64,000 nt of DNA, from positions 310,001 to 374,000 of the forward strand of contig JAHEFI010000001.1 of NCBI GenBank assembly GCA_024640255.1, written 5' to 3'. The notes beneath the pieces are model-generated. The model saw only the letters and a program-made list of their open reading frames with translations, was not told the DNA's origin and did not search any database. This stretch comes from Bacteroidota bacterium. GTDB taxonomy: Bacteria > Bacteroidota > Bacteroidia > Chitinophagales > Chitinophagaceae. This document shows positions 22,376 to 32,342 of the stretch, piece by piece; the stretch's first letter is position 1, and the number at the start of each line of letters is the position of its first letter. The translations under genes and the position numbers were made by a program.

Positions 22376-22888
22376 TTAAATGAAAAGTCGCATCATTAAA
22401 TCTGTTTGCTCTTCATTTCCTAACTTAAAAACATGCTTATCAAACACTTCGAAACCGTTTTTTTGATAGAATTGAATGGCTTTATGATTTTCTTCCCAAA
22501 CCCCTAGCCATACATATTGAGCCTTCTTCTCTTTGGCAACCTGAATGGCTTTTTCATATAGTTGTTGACCCACTTTCTTTCCCTGGTATTCTTGTATTAC
22601 ATAAATTCTTTCAATTTCTAAGGCAGTTTCATCTTTTAGTTCGGTTTGAGATGGACCCATATTTAATTTTATATAACCAATATTTTTTTCTTTGTCTTTG
22701 ATGAAAAAGAAATGAGAACTTTCATTTATTAACTCTTCGCTTAATTTTTCAATGGATAAATTTTCATTTAAATATTTATCCATGTTCTCTTTAGAATTAC
22801 TACTTGAAAATGTTTCAGAAAAAGTTTGTCTACTTAGAGATTGTAATTGAACCACTTCGCTTAAATTTATTGTATCAATACTAAACAT
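22376..22888 (-). CDS. GNAT family N-acetyltransferase
   Basis: 170 residues with the GNAT core: YIKLN, LEIERIYVIQEYQGKKVGQQLYEKAI (acetyl-CoA-binding, about residues 90-115) and WLGVWEENHKAIQFYQKNGFEVF. It is similar to spermidine/amine or peptide-acetylating GNATs (PaiA-like), but the substrate cannot be decided. It lies 6 bp after the YdeI-like gene, so it is co-transcribed with it. Confidence 0.85.
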   Translation of the reverse strand: MFSIDTINLSEVVQLQSLSRQTFSETFSSSNSKENMDKYLNENLSIEKLSEELINESSHFFFIKDKEKNIGYIKLNMGPSQTELKDETALEIERIYVIQEYQGKKVGQQLYEKAIQVAKEKKAQYVWLGVWEENHKAIQFYQKNGFEVFDKHVFKLGNEEQTDLMMRLFI

Positions 22889-22894
22889 AGATTC

Positions 22895-23539
22895 TTATTT
22901 TATTTTTAAATATTTGTGAGAGCCATCACAGGTTGGCATTCTTTTAGAAAGACCACAGGTGCAATCGGTCATGCCTTTACCATCTAATATTCTTGGAATA
23001 AATTTTTCAATTCTGCTAATTCTTGTTTCGCTTTGCTTGGCTGCTGCAAAAAACATGTTGTAGGCTCTTTGTCTACCAGGCGTCAATTTGTTAAAAGCTT
23101 TTTCAAATGCTTTATTCTTTTTAAAAATGGTGGTTAGTTCAACAATTTGTTCAATGGCTGGAATATCCTCTACGGTTATTTTAATTCCCTTTTTTTCATT
23201 CTCAATGGCTTCTTTAACATATGCCTTTATTAGGGCTCTTTTCTTTTTGATGTCTTCTAAATCGTCGAATCTAAGTTGCCTGCCAGATTGAGTATGCTCA
23301 CCTGCTTTCACTAACAATTGCTTTAAATCAGTTAAGCTTGCACCATTAAAAAAGCCTAGGTCGCAATGGTTTTTAAAATCTTGAATAATTACAATATTCT
23401 TATCATTTAAGGTATAACAAGGCTTACCCCATTTAATAACTTCTGTCAAATTACACTCTAAGAGAATGCTTCTTAACAAAGTCATCTCTTCTTGCCAGTT
23501 TTTGGCCTTTTGTATGTAGTGCTCTACGGGCGATTTCAT
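22895..23539 (-). CDS. YdeI/DUF1801-family protein with C-terminal CDGSH motif
   Basis: 214 residues. The N-terminal DUF1801 domain (WQEEMTLLRSILLECNLTEVIKWGKPCY ... LGFFNGASL) and the YdeI helical segment (LTPGRQRAYNMFFAAAKQSETRISRIEKF) are typical. The last 25 residues add CTCGLSKRMPTCDGSHK, which fits the C-x-C-x2-S-x3-P-x-C-D-G-S-H pattern of CDGSH 2Fe-2S proteins. A redox-sensing or Fe-S role is inferred; YdeI proteins have been linked to peptide stress. It is first in the operon with a GNAT gene. Confidence 0.85.
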   Translation of the reverse strand: MKSPVEHYIQKAKNWQEEMTLLRSILLECNLTEVIKWGKPCYTLNDKNIVIIQDFKNHCDLGFFNGASLTDLKQLLVKAGEHTQSGRQLRFDDLEDIKKKRALIKAYVKEAIENEKKGIKITVEDIPAIEQIVELTTIFKKNKAFEKAFNKLTPGRQRAYNMFFAAAKQSETRISRIEKFIPRILDGKGMTDCTCGLSKRMPTCDGSHKYLKIK

Positions 23540-23676
23540 GGTTTTAAATGTAGTAATTTTTGCCGAATGCCTGTAAAATTATTGATGAATAAAAAAACAT
23601 CCTTGATTGTGTTTAAATGACACAATTAATTTTTATTTTTAATCCTGCCAAATCACTTAAAACATCAATAGGCCAT

Positions 23677-26004
23677 ATGAAAAATCTATTAGCATTTGTA
23701 TGCATCGCACCTTTATTAGTAAGTGCACAAACAAAATTTAGTGAAACATCCATTTCGGATAATATTAAAACTATCAAGGTTAATAATCAAATTACATTAG
23801 GCTACTCCACGGAGTCTGGTGTGAAAATTATTTACAAAGATGGCTTGCCATTTAAAGATTTAAATAGAAACGGCCAATTAGATGTTTATGAAGATTGGAG
23901 AGTAAATGTAGTGGATCGTGCAAAAGACTTAGCGTCAAAAATGACAGTGAATCAAATTGCTGGATTAATGTTGTATAGTAGACATCAAGCTGTTCCTGCG
24001 CAAGAAGCTGGCATGTTTGTTGGAACCTATGGTGGTAAGCCTTTTAGCCAAAGTGGTGCTAAGGCTTCAGATTTATCTGATCAGCAAATTGCTTTTTTAA
24101 CGAATGATAATTTAAGACATGTATTAATGACTTCTGTAAAAAATCCAGAAGTTGCTGCAACATGGAATAATAATATTCAAAGATTAGTAGAAGGAATTGG
24201 AGTAGGTATTCCAGCAAACAATAGCTCTGATCCAAGACATGGTGCAAATAAAGACGCAGAGTATAATTCAGGATCTGGAGGCTCTATTTCTCAATGGCCA
24301 GAAGAATTAGGCTTGTCAGCTACATTTGATCCAAAAATTACATTACAATTTGGATCTATTGCCTCTAAAGAATATAGAGCATTGGGTATTACCACTGCAT
24401 TGTCTCCTCAGATAGATTTAGCTACCGAACCTAGATGGAATAGATTTATTGGCACTTTTGGAGAAGATCCAGCATTAGCAACTGATATGGCAAGAGCTTA
24501 TGTGGATGGTTTCCAAACATCTCCTCAAGCAATTGGTTCTTATAATGGTTGGGGTAATAAGAGTGTAAATGCCATGGTAAAACATTGGCCTAGTGGTGGT
24601 CCAGAAGAAGGTGGTCGTGATGCGCATTTTGCTTATGGAAAATTTGCAGTATATCCAGGAAATAATTTCCAAACACATTTGAAAACATTTACAGAAGGTG
24701 CTTTTAAATTAAACTTGGGTACAAAAAAAGCAGCAGCTGTAATGCCTTATTATACTATTTCTTATAATCAAGATATTAAGAATCACGAAAATGTTGGAAA
24801 TGGATATAGCAAATATTTAATTACAGATTTATTAAGAAATAAATATGGATACGATGGAGTAGTATGTACCGATTGGTTAGTGACTGCAGATGAAGGTCCT
24901 AAGCCTGATATGTTTGTAGGTAAATCTTGGGGTACAGAAAAATTAACTGTTGCTCAAAGACATTATAAAGTATTAATGGCTGGCGCAGATCAATTTGGCG
25001 GAAACAATGATATTAAGCCTGTATTAGAAGCTTATCAAATGGGTGTTCAAGAACACGGGGAAAGCTTTATGCGTAAGCGTTTTGAGTTATCTGCAGTAAG
25101 ATTATTATTAAATATCTTTAGAGTTGGTTTATTTGAAAATCCTTATTTGGATCCTAATGAATCTAAGCAAATTGTAGGGAAGCCAGAATATATGAAAGCT
25201 GGTTATGAAGCTCAGCTAAAATCTATCGTGTTAATAAAGAATCAAAATAAAACATTACCTATAGCAAAAGGTAAAACAGTTTATGTTCCTAAAAGAGTAA
25301 CCCCTGCTGGTATTAACTTTTTTGGAATGCCTTCTCCTGAAAAAATTGAATATCCTGTGAATCTTGAATTAATCAAGAAGTATTACAATGTAACTGATGA
25401 TGCATCAAAAGCAGACTTCGCCATTGTATTTATCAAGAGTCCATTAAGTAATGGATATAGCAGAGCGGATAGAGAAGCTGGTGGCAATGGTTATATGCCA
25501 ATTAGCTTACAATTGAAAGATTATACTGCCAATGAAGCAAGAGAGCATAGTATTGCAGCTGGTGACCCAGTAATAGATCCTACCATTACCAATAGATCTT
25601 ATAAGGGTAAAACTTCAAAATCTAATTCTTACCCAGATTTGAATACAATTTTAGAAACGAAGAAAGCCATGAATGGAAAGCCAGTGATTGTATCTGTGTC
25701 TATTACCAACCCAATGGTATTTGGTGAATTTGAAAAAGAAGTAGATGCTATTGTTGGTGAATTTGGTGTTCAATTAGATGCACAATTGGATATTATTTCT
25801 GGTAAAGTAGAGCCATCTGGTTTACTTCCCTTGCAAATGCCAAAAGATATGAGTACAGTGGAGAAACAATTTGAAGATGTACCTCATGATATGGTGCCTT
25901 ATAAAGATGCTCAAGGCAATTTGTATAATTTTGGCTTTGGTTTAAATTGGAAGGGAGTGATTAAAGATGCTAGAAACCAAAAATATGCTGTAAAGAAAAA
26001 ATAA
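23677..26004 (+). CDS. Glycoside hydrolase family 3 (beta-glucosidase-like)
   Basis: 775 residues from ATG 23677, where a good signal peptide begins (MKNLLAFVCIAPLLVSAQ); an in-frame ATG at 23617 would precede it with a non-signal extension. The GH3 (alpha/beta)8 domain has KHWPSGGPEEGGRDAH, and the nucleophile lies in GYDGVVCTDW (Asp at about residue 399). It is followed by the alpha/beta sandwich domain (IVLIKNQNKTLPI ... VPLKMP-type). It is expected to be a periplasmic exo-beta-glycosidase; the linkage is unknown. An M20 peptidase and a membrane protein gene follow closely. Confidence 0.9.
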   Translation: MKNLLAFVCIAPLLVSAQTKFSETSISDNIKTIKVNNQITLGYSTESGVKIIYKDGLPFKDLNRNGQLDVYEDWRVNVVDRAKDLASKMTVNQIAGLMLYSRHQAVPAQEAGMFVGTYGGKPFSQSGAKASDLSDQQIAFLTNDNLRHVLMTSVKNPEVAATWNNNIQRLVEGIGVGIPANNSSDPRHGANKDAEYNSGSGGSISQWPEELGLSATFDPKITLQFGSIASKEYRALGITTALSPQIDLATEPRWNRFIGTFGEDPALATDMARAYVDGFQTSPQAIGSYNGWGNKSVNAMVKHWPSGGPEEGGRDAHFAYGKFAVYPGNNFQTHLKTFTEGAFKLNLGTKKAAAVMPYYTISYNQDIKNHENVGNGYSKYLITDLLRNKYGYDGVVCTDWLVTADEGPKPDMFVGKSWGTEKLTVAQRHYKVLMAGADQFGGNNDIKPVLEAYQMGVQEHGESFMRKRFELSAVRLLLNIFRVGLFENPYLDPNESKQIVGKPEYMKAGYEAQLKSIVLIKNQNKTLPIAKGKTVYVPKRVTPAGINFFGMPSPEKIEYPVNLELIKKYYNVTDDASKADFAIVFIKSPLSNGYSRADREAGGNGYMPISLQLKDYTANEAREHSIAAGDPVIDPTITNRSYKGKTSKSNSYPDLNTILETKKAMNGKPVIVSVSITNPMVFGEFEKEVDAIVGEFGVQLDAQLDIISGKVEPSGLLPLQMPKDMSTVEKQFEDVPHDMVPYKDAQGNLYNFGFGLNWKGVIKDARNQKYAVKKK

Positions 26005-26026
26005 GTAAATTCATAAAAAAATATCC

Positions 26027-27469
26027 ATGAAAAAATTGTTCTCTTTATTAGGTGTAGCTCTTTTGTTATTAATTATTGTATTGGTTGTTAATACACTTAG
26101 AGATAATAAGCCACTTCCTAATTATAAAGTAGAACAATCTTTTGAAACTACTGGAGATACTGCTGCACAGCATCTTAGTCAAGCCATTCAAATTAAAACG
26201 GTGTCTTTTGGTGATACATTGGCTATAGATACTGCAGAGTTTTTGAAATTTAGAAAATTCATGGAAACCACTTATCCGAATATTACGGCTAAGTTACCTA
26301 AGCAAACTTTTAATGAATTTAGTTATGTATACAAATGGGCTGGTAAAGACAGTAGTTTAGCTCCATATGTATTAATGGGTCATATGGATGTTGTACCTGT
26401 AGAAGCAGTGGCTGAGAGCAAGTGGACAGTACCTTCTTTTAGTGGTGCTATTAAGAATGATACTATATGGGGAAGAGGTGCCGTGGATGATAAGTTTGCT
26501 GTGATTGCAATTATGGAAGCAGTAGAGCAATTATTAAAAGAAAATTATACTCCCAATAGAACTATCTATTTATGTTTTGGACATGATGAAGAAATTTCTG
26601 GAAAGCGTGGCGCAAAATTTTATAGTCAATGGTTTAAAGACAATAATATAAAACCAGCATTGGTATTAGATGAGGGAGGACAAATTGATACCAAGCATTT
26701 TGAGCAATTAAAAAGACCAATGGCCTTAATTGGCACAAGTGAAAAAGGTTATGTAAATATTGACTTAACGGTAGAAATTCCTGGAGGCCACTCTTCTATG
26801 CCTAGTCCTGAAACAGCAATTGATGTTTTGAATAAGGCAATTGTGAATATTAGAGCTAAACAAATGCCAGGCTCAATTCCGCCGACAGTTTTAGAGATGT
26901 TAAACAGAACAAAATCTGCTGAATCTTTTACCAAAAGAATGGTACTTAGTAATTTATGGTTATTTAATAATGTTGTTTTGCAGCAATTAAGTAAGACTAA
27001 AGAAACCAATGCTATGACACATACCACTTTGGTGCCAACAATAGTTCATTCTGGTATTAAAGACAATGTAATTCCTTCTGTTGCAAAAGCCACTTTTAAT
27101 AGTCGTATACTTCCTGGACAAACAAGTGAGGATGTAGTTGATTTTGTAAAAAAAGCAGTGAATGATGAAAGAGTTGTTATTAAGAAACAAACTATTTCTT
27201 TAATGGAACCTTCGCCTATTACTTCTTTTGATAATCCAGCGTTTAAAAAATTAGAAACTGTTTTGTATAAATCTGTGCCCAATGTGATTGTGTCTCCTTT
27301 CTTATTAATTGGTGCTACTGATTCTAGATATTTTAGAGGGTTTAGTGAAGCTGTATTAAACTTTGCCCCAGTGATTAATGTTAAGGGATTTCATGGAATT
27401 GATGAGCGAATTGGAATCTCTGATTTGAATAGAACAGTTGGATTTTATAAGCAAATCATTAAAGACTAA
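26027..27469 (+). CDS. M20-family peptidase (PM20D1/carboxypeptidase-like)
   Basis: 480 residues: N-terminal membrane anchor (LLGVALLLLIIVLVVNTL), then the M20 catalytic domain with GHMDVVP (metal His/Asp), WGRGAVDDK, DEE catalytic pair (CFGHDEEISGKRGA) and C-terminal H of KGFHGIDERI. The dimerisation lid (IPGGHSSMPSPETAID) is in between. It is similar to N-acyl-amino-acid hydrolases of the PM20D1 type. It lies 22 bp after the GH3 gene, and its stop is 4 bp before the next start. Confidence 0.9.
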   Translation: MKKLFSLLGVALLLLIIVLVVNTLRDNKPLPNYKVEQSFETTGDTAAQHLSQAIQIKTVSFGDTLAIDTAEFLKFRKFMETTYPNITAKLPKQTFNEFSYVYKWAGKDSSLAPYVLMGHMDVVPVEAVAESKWTVPSFSGAIKNDTIWGRGAVDDKFAVIAIMEAVEQLLKENYTPNRTIYLCFGHDEEISGKRGAKFYSQWFKDNNIKPALVLDEGGQIDTKHFEQLKRPMALIGTSEKGYVNIDLTVEIPGGHSSMPSPETAIDVLNKAIVNIRAKQMPGSIPPTVLEMLNRTKSAESFTKRMVLSNLWLFNNVVLQQLSKTKETNAMTHTTLVPTIVHSGIKDNVIPSVAKATFNSRILPGQTSEDVVDFVKKAVNDERVVIKKQTISLMEPSPITSFDNPAFKKLETVLYKSVPNVIVSPFLLIGATDSRYFRGFSEAVLNFAPVINVKGFHGIDERIGISDLNRTVGFYKQIIKD

Positions 27470-27473
27470 TTCA

Positions 27474-28175
27474 TTGAATTTTATAAAGTCATTTATAGTT
27501 GTTGTTTGCTTGCTGATTATTATAAAGGGGCAAGGTCAAACTTCAGGGAATATTCAGTTAACCAATAATGGTGTAGCTCCAGTACCTATTTTTGCCTTGG
27601 GTAAGCCTGCTGTATTAACTACTGCTACCATTAGAAAAGGCAAGTTTTACTTTAATCCAGAATTTAATTTAGGCATAGATGCCAAGCCTTGGACTATTTT
27701 TTCTAGGGTAGGGTATTATTTAGTAGAAAATAAGAAATGGACAATTGGTATAGCTGCAAACCTGAATTGGTTTTTTATGAAACATGTGCCAATGATTAAT
27801 AATGAAGAGTTTCAAGTACAACGATATGGATCTGTTGAATTAAATGGTCAGTATAAGCCATCAAAGAACCAAACTTTCTATTTTTCTTATTGGAGATCAG
27901 ATAGATTAGATAAAGTGGGCGTTTTATATGAAGACTTTGTAAATTTTGCTTATGCCTTTGATCAAATCAAATTTGGGGAAAATATATTCTATACCAGACC
28001 AAGCTTTTTTTATTTAAAAGATTATAAATGGGTGAGTGGCTTTTTTGCAGCTCAAACAAGTACTTATCAAAAACAAAATTGGCCATGCAATGTATTTATT
28101 ACTACTGCTTGGCCAATTAGTGATATGCCTGGAACTTCCTTTACTTGGAATACAGGTGTCAATATTCCTTTTTAA
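27474..28175 (+). CDS. Putative outer-membrane protein, unknown
   Basis: 233 residues if translation begins at the TTG at 27474 (5 bp after the M20 stop), which places a signal peptide (MNFIKSFIVVVCLLIIIKGQG) correctly; an upstream TTG at 27438 would overlap the M20 gene. The mature part is rich in aromatic, alternating strands (FYFNPEFNLGIDAKPWTIFSRVGYYLV, WTIGIAANLNWFF), compatible with a small beta-barrel. No family was recognised. It is the last gene of the GH3-M20 operon and converges with a serine hydrolase gene (4-bp overlap). Confidence 0.6.
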   Translation: MNFIKSFIVVVCLLIIIKGQGQTSGNIQLTNNGVAPVPIFALGKPAVLTTATIRKGKFYFNPEFNLGIDAKPWTIFSRVGYYLVENKKWTIGIAANLNWFFMKHVPMINNEEFQVQRYGSVELNGQYKPSKNQTFYFSYWRSDRLDKVGVLYEDFVNFAYAFDQIKFGENIFYTRPSFFYLKDYKWVSGFFAAQTSTYQKQNWPCNVFITTAWPISDMPGTSFTWNTGVNIPF

Positions 28176-29314
28176 GGATTTGCAATAAGATTATCATACA
28201 ATACATTCACTGTTCGTTTAATGACATGATTGTATCCACCTTTGTATTCCGGATGACAACCATTGCTTATCACTACAATGCCATATTTTTTCTTTGGATC
28301 AAAAAACATAGCAGAAAACAATCCATAAGCCGATCCTGTATGTCCTGTTAAATGAACTCCATCTACCATTTTAGTAGTATTTTCTATTGCAAATCCATAT
28401 TGTTCCTCATCAGAAAGAGGAGTTTGCATTAATTTGGAGCTTCTCTTGGACATTATCCTACCACCCTTGTATTTACCATAATTCATATGCATGATCATAT
28501 ATTTAGCTAAATCAGTCGCTGAAATTTTCATTCCCCCAGTTGGTGAAAAAATAGGCGTAGAATACCCCATAGTATAATTAGCTATCTCTTCACTTCGAGG
28601 CGCATAAGCATTAGGGGATACTATAAATTTTGCTGAATCTACATTGTAATCATAAATGGTTGCAAACTTTGTTTTGTCTAATGAATCCACGCAATAGCCT
28701 CCATATAAACCCAATGGATCTAATATATGATGCTTTACATATTGATCAAATCTTTCACCAGAAGTTCTTTCTATAATGGTTCCCACCATATTAAAATTCA
28801 AATTACAATATTGATATCCCTTTCCTGGTTCGTAATCATTATAGCATTTTTGCCAGTTGGGATTTTTTGCTGGATTAATATAATCCAAGCTAAAATACCC
28901 TTCACTATCATTAATAGAAGATAAATGTGATAGTAGTAATTTAAGTGTTATGACGGTCTCTGGATATTTAGGATTACGAATTTTAAATCCTACCAATTTA
29001 CTGACATCTTCATTTAAATCTAATTTACCTGCTTCTACTAATTGCATAATAGAACTAGCTGAAAAAGATTTTGAAATAGAGGCTATTCTGAAAATATTGT
29101 TATTTATTAATGGTGCTCCTGTTTCTATATTACTTGAACCAAATGAATTGGCATAAATTATTTTATTATTTTTCACTACTGCTACAGACAATCCCACTAC
29201 TTTTTCTTCTTTAAATATTTGTTGAATAGCTGGCGCAATATTCTCAACCTGTGCAATTGTTTTTACAGACAATAAAATCAAGATTGAAAAGAGGTAAATA
29301 ATCTTCTTTTTCAT
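28172..29314 (-). CDS. Serine hydrolase (class C beta-lactamase-related family)
   Basis: 380 residues with a signal peptide (IIYLFSILILLSVKTIAQ). S79-I-S-K82 is the catalytic SxxK, Y-C-N (GYQYCNLNF) the second motif and HTGSAYG the third (KTG-like) motif. This is the S12 family of penicillin-binding-like esterases/peptidases. Close relatives are mostly esterases or D-aminopeptidases, not true beta-lactamases. It follows the VOC gene after 5 bp and is in its operon. Confidence 0.9.
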   Translation of the reverse strand: MKKKIIYLFSILILLSVKTIAQVENIAPAIQQIFKEEKVVGLSVAVVKNNKIIYANSFGSSNIETGAPLINNNIFRIASISKSFSASSIMQLVEAGKLDLNEDVSKLVGFKIRNPKYPETVITLKLLLSHLSSINDSEGYFSLDYINPAKNPNWQKCYNDYEPGKGYQYCNLNFNMVGTIIERTSGERFDQYVKHHILDPLGLYGGYCVDSLDKTKFATIYDYNVDSAKFIVSPNAYAPRSEEIANYTMGYSTPIFSPTGGMKISATDLAKYMIMHMNYGKYKGGRIMSKRSSKLMQTPLSDEEQYGFAIENTTKMVDGVHLTGHTGSAYGLFSAMFFDPKKKYGIVVISNGCHPEYKGGYNHVIKRTVNVLYDNLIANP

Positions 29315-29319
29315 ATTTT

Positions 29320-30159
29320 TTATTTTACTGCAGCTTCCAAATCTGCAATGATGAATTTAGACATTTGTAAAAAAGCATAAGCTGCTTTTGGCGCTGTTGC
29401 TGGATTGGTCATCAATTTTCCTAAAATGGAAGGAACTACTTGCCAGCTAATTCCATATTTATCTTTGATCCATCCACATTTATCAGCTGCACCACCTTCT
29501 AATAAATGATTCCAATAAAAGTCAATCTCTTCCTGCGTATCCACAGTAATAATAAAAGAAACAGCTTCATTAAAATTAAATTGATGATTAGCCGAGCTGT
29601 CCATTGCTCCAAATGGTTGCCCATTTAATTCAAATTGAGAATACTTAATAAAGCCTGTAGTGTCAGGTTCACCTTCTTCATATCTGCTAACGGCTACTAC
29701 TTTGTTTTTCTCAAACATGGAAGTATAAAAGCCAATCGCTTCTTCCACTTTTCCTGCATTAGCCCCTACAAACATCATATGTGGCATTATTTTACTACTG
29801 CTATGATGATCTAGCATTAATTGCCAATTCACTCCAAACTGATCGGCACACCATCCATATTGTGCACTCCAAGGATACTTATTTAAAGGCATTAAAATAC
29901 TTCCACCAACAATTAGTTTATTCCAAATGGTTTCAAGTTCTTCCTGATTGTCTGCACTAATGAAGAAAGAAATAGAAGGATTAATAGTAAAACCAGGTCC
30001 TCCATTAAGGTTCATCATTCTTCTTCCAAATATTTTATACACCACTGCCATAGGGTTTTCTGAAATCAATTCTACATCCCCAAAAACTTCTTTATAAAAC
30101 AAAAAAGCTTCTTTAGCTTTCTTATCCATCCATAAACAAGTGCCTAATTCGTGCGTCAT
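29320..30159 (-). CDS. VOC family protein, two PhnB-like repeats
   Basis: 279 residues formed by two homologous halves (residues about 1-130 and 131-270), each of the PhnB/3-demethylubiquinone-methyltransferase-like type: TCLWMDKKAKEAFLFYKEVFGD and HMMFVGANAGKVEEAIGFYTSMF. They share FFISADNQEELETIWNKL / FIITVDTQEEIDFYWNHLL. Metal-binding residues are not obvious. The substrate is unknown. It is followed after 5 bp by the serine hydrolase gene. Confidence 0.85.
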   Translation of the reverse strand: MTHELGTCLWMDKKAKEAFLFYKEVFGDVELISENPMAVVYKIFGRRMMNLNGGPGFTINPSISFFISADNQEELETIWNKLIVGGSILMPLNKYPWSAQYGWCADQFGVNWQLMLDHHSSSKIMPHMMFVGANAGKVEEAIGFYTSMFEKNKVVAVSRYEEGEPDTTGFIKYSQFELNGQPFGAMDSSANHQFNFNEAVSFIITVDTQEEIDFYWNHLLEGGAADKCGWIKDKYGISWQVVPSILGKLMTNPATAPKAAYAFLQMSKFIIADLEAAVK

Positions 30160-30262
30160 AATCTGATATTTATACTAAAATATGGATTAAATCTTCCAAT
30201 ATATTCTAAAATGGTAAATTTTTCTATTCAAAGCTTGATAGCTTTGCAGTAAATCTTTAGTT

Positions 30263-31096
30263 ATGGAGAGTTTAAATGAGTTCAAAACCTTCACCAGTGC
30301 ATTGCCCGATTTAAATTACCTTATGCCTGTGTTATTTGTAGGTCATGGCTCTCCAATGAATGGCATTGAAGACAATGAATTTAGTCAGAGATGGACTAGT
30401 ATAGCTAAAGAAATTCCTACACCTACTGCAGTATTAGTTATTTCTGCGCATTGGTTTACAAAGGGCACAAGTATTACCGCCATGGACTTTCCTAAAACCA
30501 TCCATGATTTTGGTGGATTCCCAGAAGCATTGTATCAAGTTCAATATCCTGCGCCCGGCAATCCTTTATTAGCAAAAGAAACAGCTTCTTTAATTCATTC
30601 AACGCATGTTGAATTAGATCATGATTGGGGATTAGATCATGGAACATGGACTATTGTAAGACATATGTATCCTGATGCAAAAATTCCAGTGCTTCAATTA
30701 AGTATTGATTACTCAAAGCCAGCTTCTTTTCACTATGAATTAGCGAAAGAACTATTTGCACTAAGAAAGAAAGGAGTGTTAATTATTGGAAGTGGTAATA
30801 TGGTACATAATTTAAGGATGGTTGCATGGGATAAATTAAATGGCCCAGCTTACGGATACGACTGGGCTTTACACATGAATCAAACATTCAAAGACTTGAT
30901 TCAACATGGTGATCATCAGCCTTTGATTCATTATGAACAATTGGGTAAAGAAGCTATGTTGGCTATTCCGACACCTGAGCATTATTTGCCTTTATTGTAC
31001 ACTTTAGGTTTGCAGGATAAAAAAGACACTGTTCATTTTTTCAATGACCAACCTGTTGGAGGATCTTTAACAATGACTTCCGTCAAGATTGGATAG
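30263..31096 (+). CDS. ygiD: 4,5-DOPA-type extradiol dioxygenase (LigB family)
   Basis: 277 residues matching the YgiD/DODA family: VLFVGHGSPMNGIEDNEFSQ at the N-terminus, ISAHWFTKGT (metal His), TIHDFGGFPEALYQVQYPAPG, LDHDWGLDHGTW and HNLRMVAWD. The family opens catechol rings with Fe or Zn; YgiD has been linked to 4,5-DOPA cleavage in E. coli. Upstream TAGCTTTG (30241-30248) is a promoter -7 element giving a short leader. Monocistronic. Confidence 0.9.
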   Translation: MESLNEFKTFTSALPDLNYLMPVLFVGHGSPMNGIEDNEFSQRWTSIAKEIPTPTAVLVISAHWFTKGTSITAMDFPKTIHDFGGFPEALYQVQYPAPGNPLLAKETASLIHSTHVELDHDWGLDHGTWTIVRHMYPDAKIPVLQLSIDYSKPASFHYELAKELFALRKKGVLIIGSGNMVHNLRMVAWDKLNGPAYGYDWALHMNQTFKDLIQHGDHQPLIHYEQLGKEAMLAIPTPEHYLPLLYTLGLQDKKDTVHFFNDQPVGGSLTMTSVKIG

Positions 31097-31115
31097 TAAT
31101 AGACTTTATTAGTTG

Positions 31116-31123
31116 TACCTTTG
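31116..31123 (+). promoter_or_regulatory. Promoter -7 element (TACCTTTG)
   Basis: An exact TAnnTTTG match 24 bp before the TTG start of the DEAD-box helicase gene. Confidence 0.6.
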
Positions 31124-31147
31124 TAGCTATTATTAAAAAAGAGTATT

Positions 31148-32338
31148 TTGAAGTTTATTGATTTAGGACTGGATCCAAGAATTTTAGAGGGAATTGATGC
31201 AATGGGGTATGAAAATGCTACACCAGTTCAAGAGCAAGTAATGTTGCCCATTTTAGAAGGGAAGGATATTATTGCAGCAGCACAAACAGGTACAGGTAAA
31301 ACAGCTGCTTTTTTACTACCACTTTTACATAGATTAATTACATCGCCACATCAGGCTTCTGATATTAATGCGATGATTATTGTGCCTACTCGTGAATTAG
31401 CCATTCAAATTGCTGAAAGTATCGAAGGCTTATCATACTTTACTGATGTGAGTGCTATTGCAGTATATGGCGGTGGAGATGGTAATTCTTTTGCCATTGA
31501 AAAGAAAGCATTAACCACAGGAGTGGATATTGTAGTATGTACACCCGGAAGAATGATCGCTCATTTAAATATGGGTTATGTTAAACTGAATGGATTAAAA
31601 TATTTAGTATTGGATGAGGCAGATAGAATGTTAGATATGGGCTTTAGTGATGATATTAATAAGATCATTACTTATTTACCTAAGCAAAGACAGAATTTAT
31701 TATTCTCTGCAACCATGCCAACAAAAATGAGGGCCTTAGCTAGGAATTTATTAGTTAATCCAGTTGAAATTAACATTGCCATTTCAAAAGCTTCTGAAAA
31801 TATAACCCAAAAAGCATTTGTTGTTTATGATGCGCAAAAAGATGCTATCATTAAAGATATGCTTGGATCAAAGAGGTTTAAAAAAGTAATTGTGTTTTGT
31901 TCAAAGAAACAAAATGTAAAAAAATTAACTGCAGATTTAAAACATGCAAAACTTTCTGTAGCCGAAGTGCATTCTGATTTAGAACAAAAAGAAAGAGAAC
32001 AAGCTCTGCAAGATTTTAGAAACGAAAAAATTTCCATTATTGTTGCAACAGATATTTTAAGTAGAGGTATTGATATTGACGATATAGATTTAGTCATTAA
32101 TTACGATGTTCCTAATGACGGAGAAGATTATATCCATAGAATTGGTAGAACCGCTAGAGCTGCTAGTTTGGGAACTGCGTTTACTTTAGTAGGTCAAAAA
32201 GAACAATCTAAATTCGCTCAAATTGAAGAACTATTAGGCGCGCCTGTTTTAAAAGGTACAGTGCCTGCTGAATTTGGGGAGACACCCGAATACAAGCCTA
32301 ATATTAAAACAAGAAGAAGTAATTTCTCAAGAAGCTAA
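31148..32338 (+). CDS. DEAD-box RNA helicase (RhlE-like)
   Basis: 396 residues with all helicase motifs: Q motif (YENATPVQEQ), AQTGTGKT (I), PTRELA (Ia), TPGR, DEAD (II), SAT (III), then VFCSKKQNVKKL, ATDILSRGID and HRIGRTAR (VI). The short C-terminal tail (KTRRSNFSRS) fits RhlE-type helicases acting on RNA or ribosome assembly. The start is TTG at 31148 (KFIDLGLDPRILEGI); no ATG fits, and a TACCTTTG promoter lies just upstream. A strong terminator follows. Confidence 0.95.
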   Translation: MKFIDLGLDPRILEGIDAMGYENATPVQEQVMLPILEGKDIIAAAQTGTGKTAAFLLPLLHRLITSPHQASDINAMIIVPTRELAIQIAESIEGLSYFTDVSAIAVYGGGDGNSFAIEKKALTTGVDIVVCTPGRMIAHLNMGYVKLNGLKYLVLDEADRMLDMGFSDDINKIITYLPKQRQNLLFSATMPTKMRALARNLLVNPVEINIAISKASENITQKAFVVYDAQKDAIIKDMLGSKRFKKVIVFCSKKQNVKKLTADLKHAKLSVAEVHSDLEQKEREQALQDFRNEKISIIVATDILSRGIDIDDIDLVINYDVPNDGEDYIHRIGRTARAASLGTAFTLVGQKEQSKFAQIEELLGAPVLKGTVPAEFGETPEYKPNIKTRRSNFSRS

Positions 32339-32342
32339 TAAA

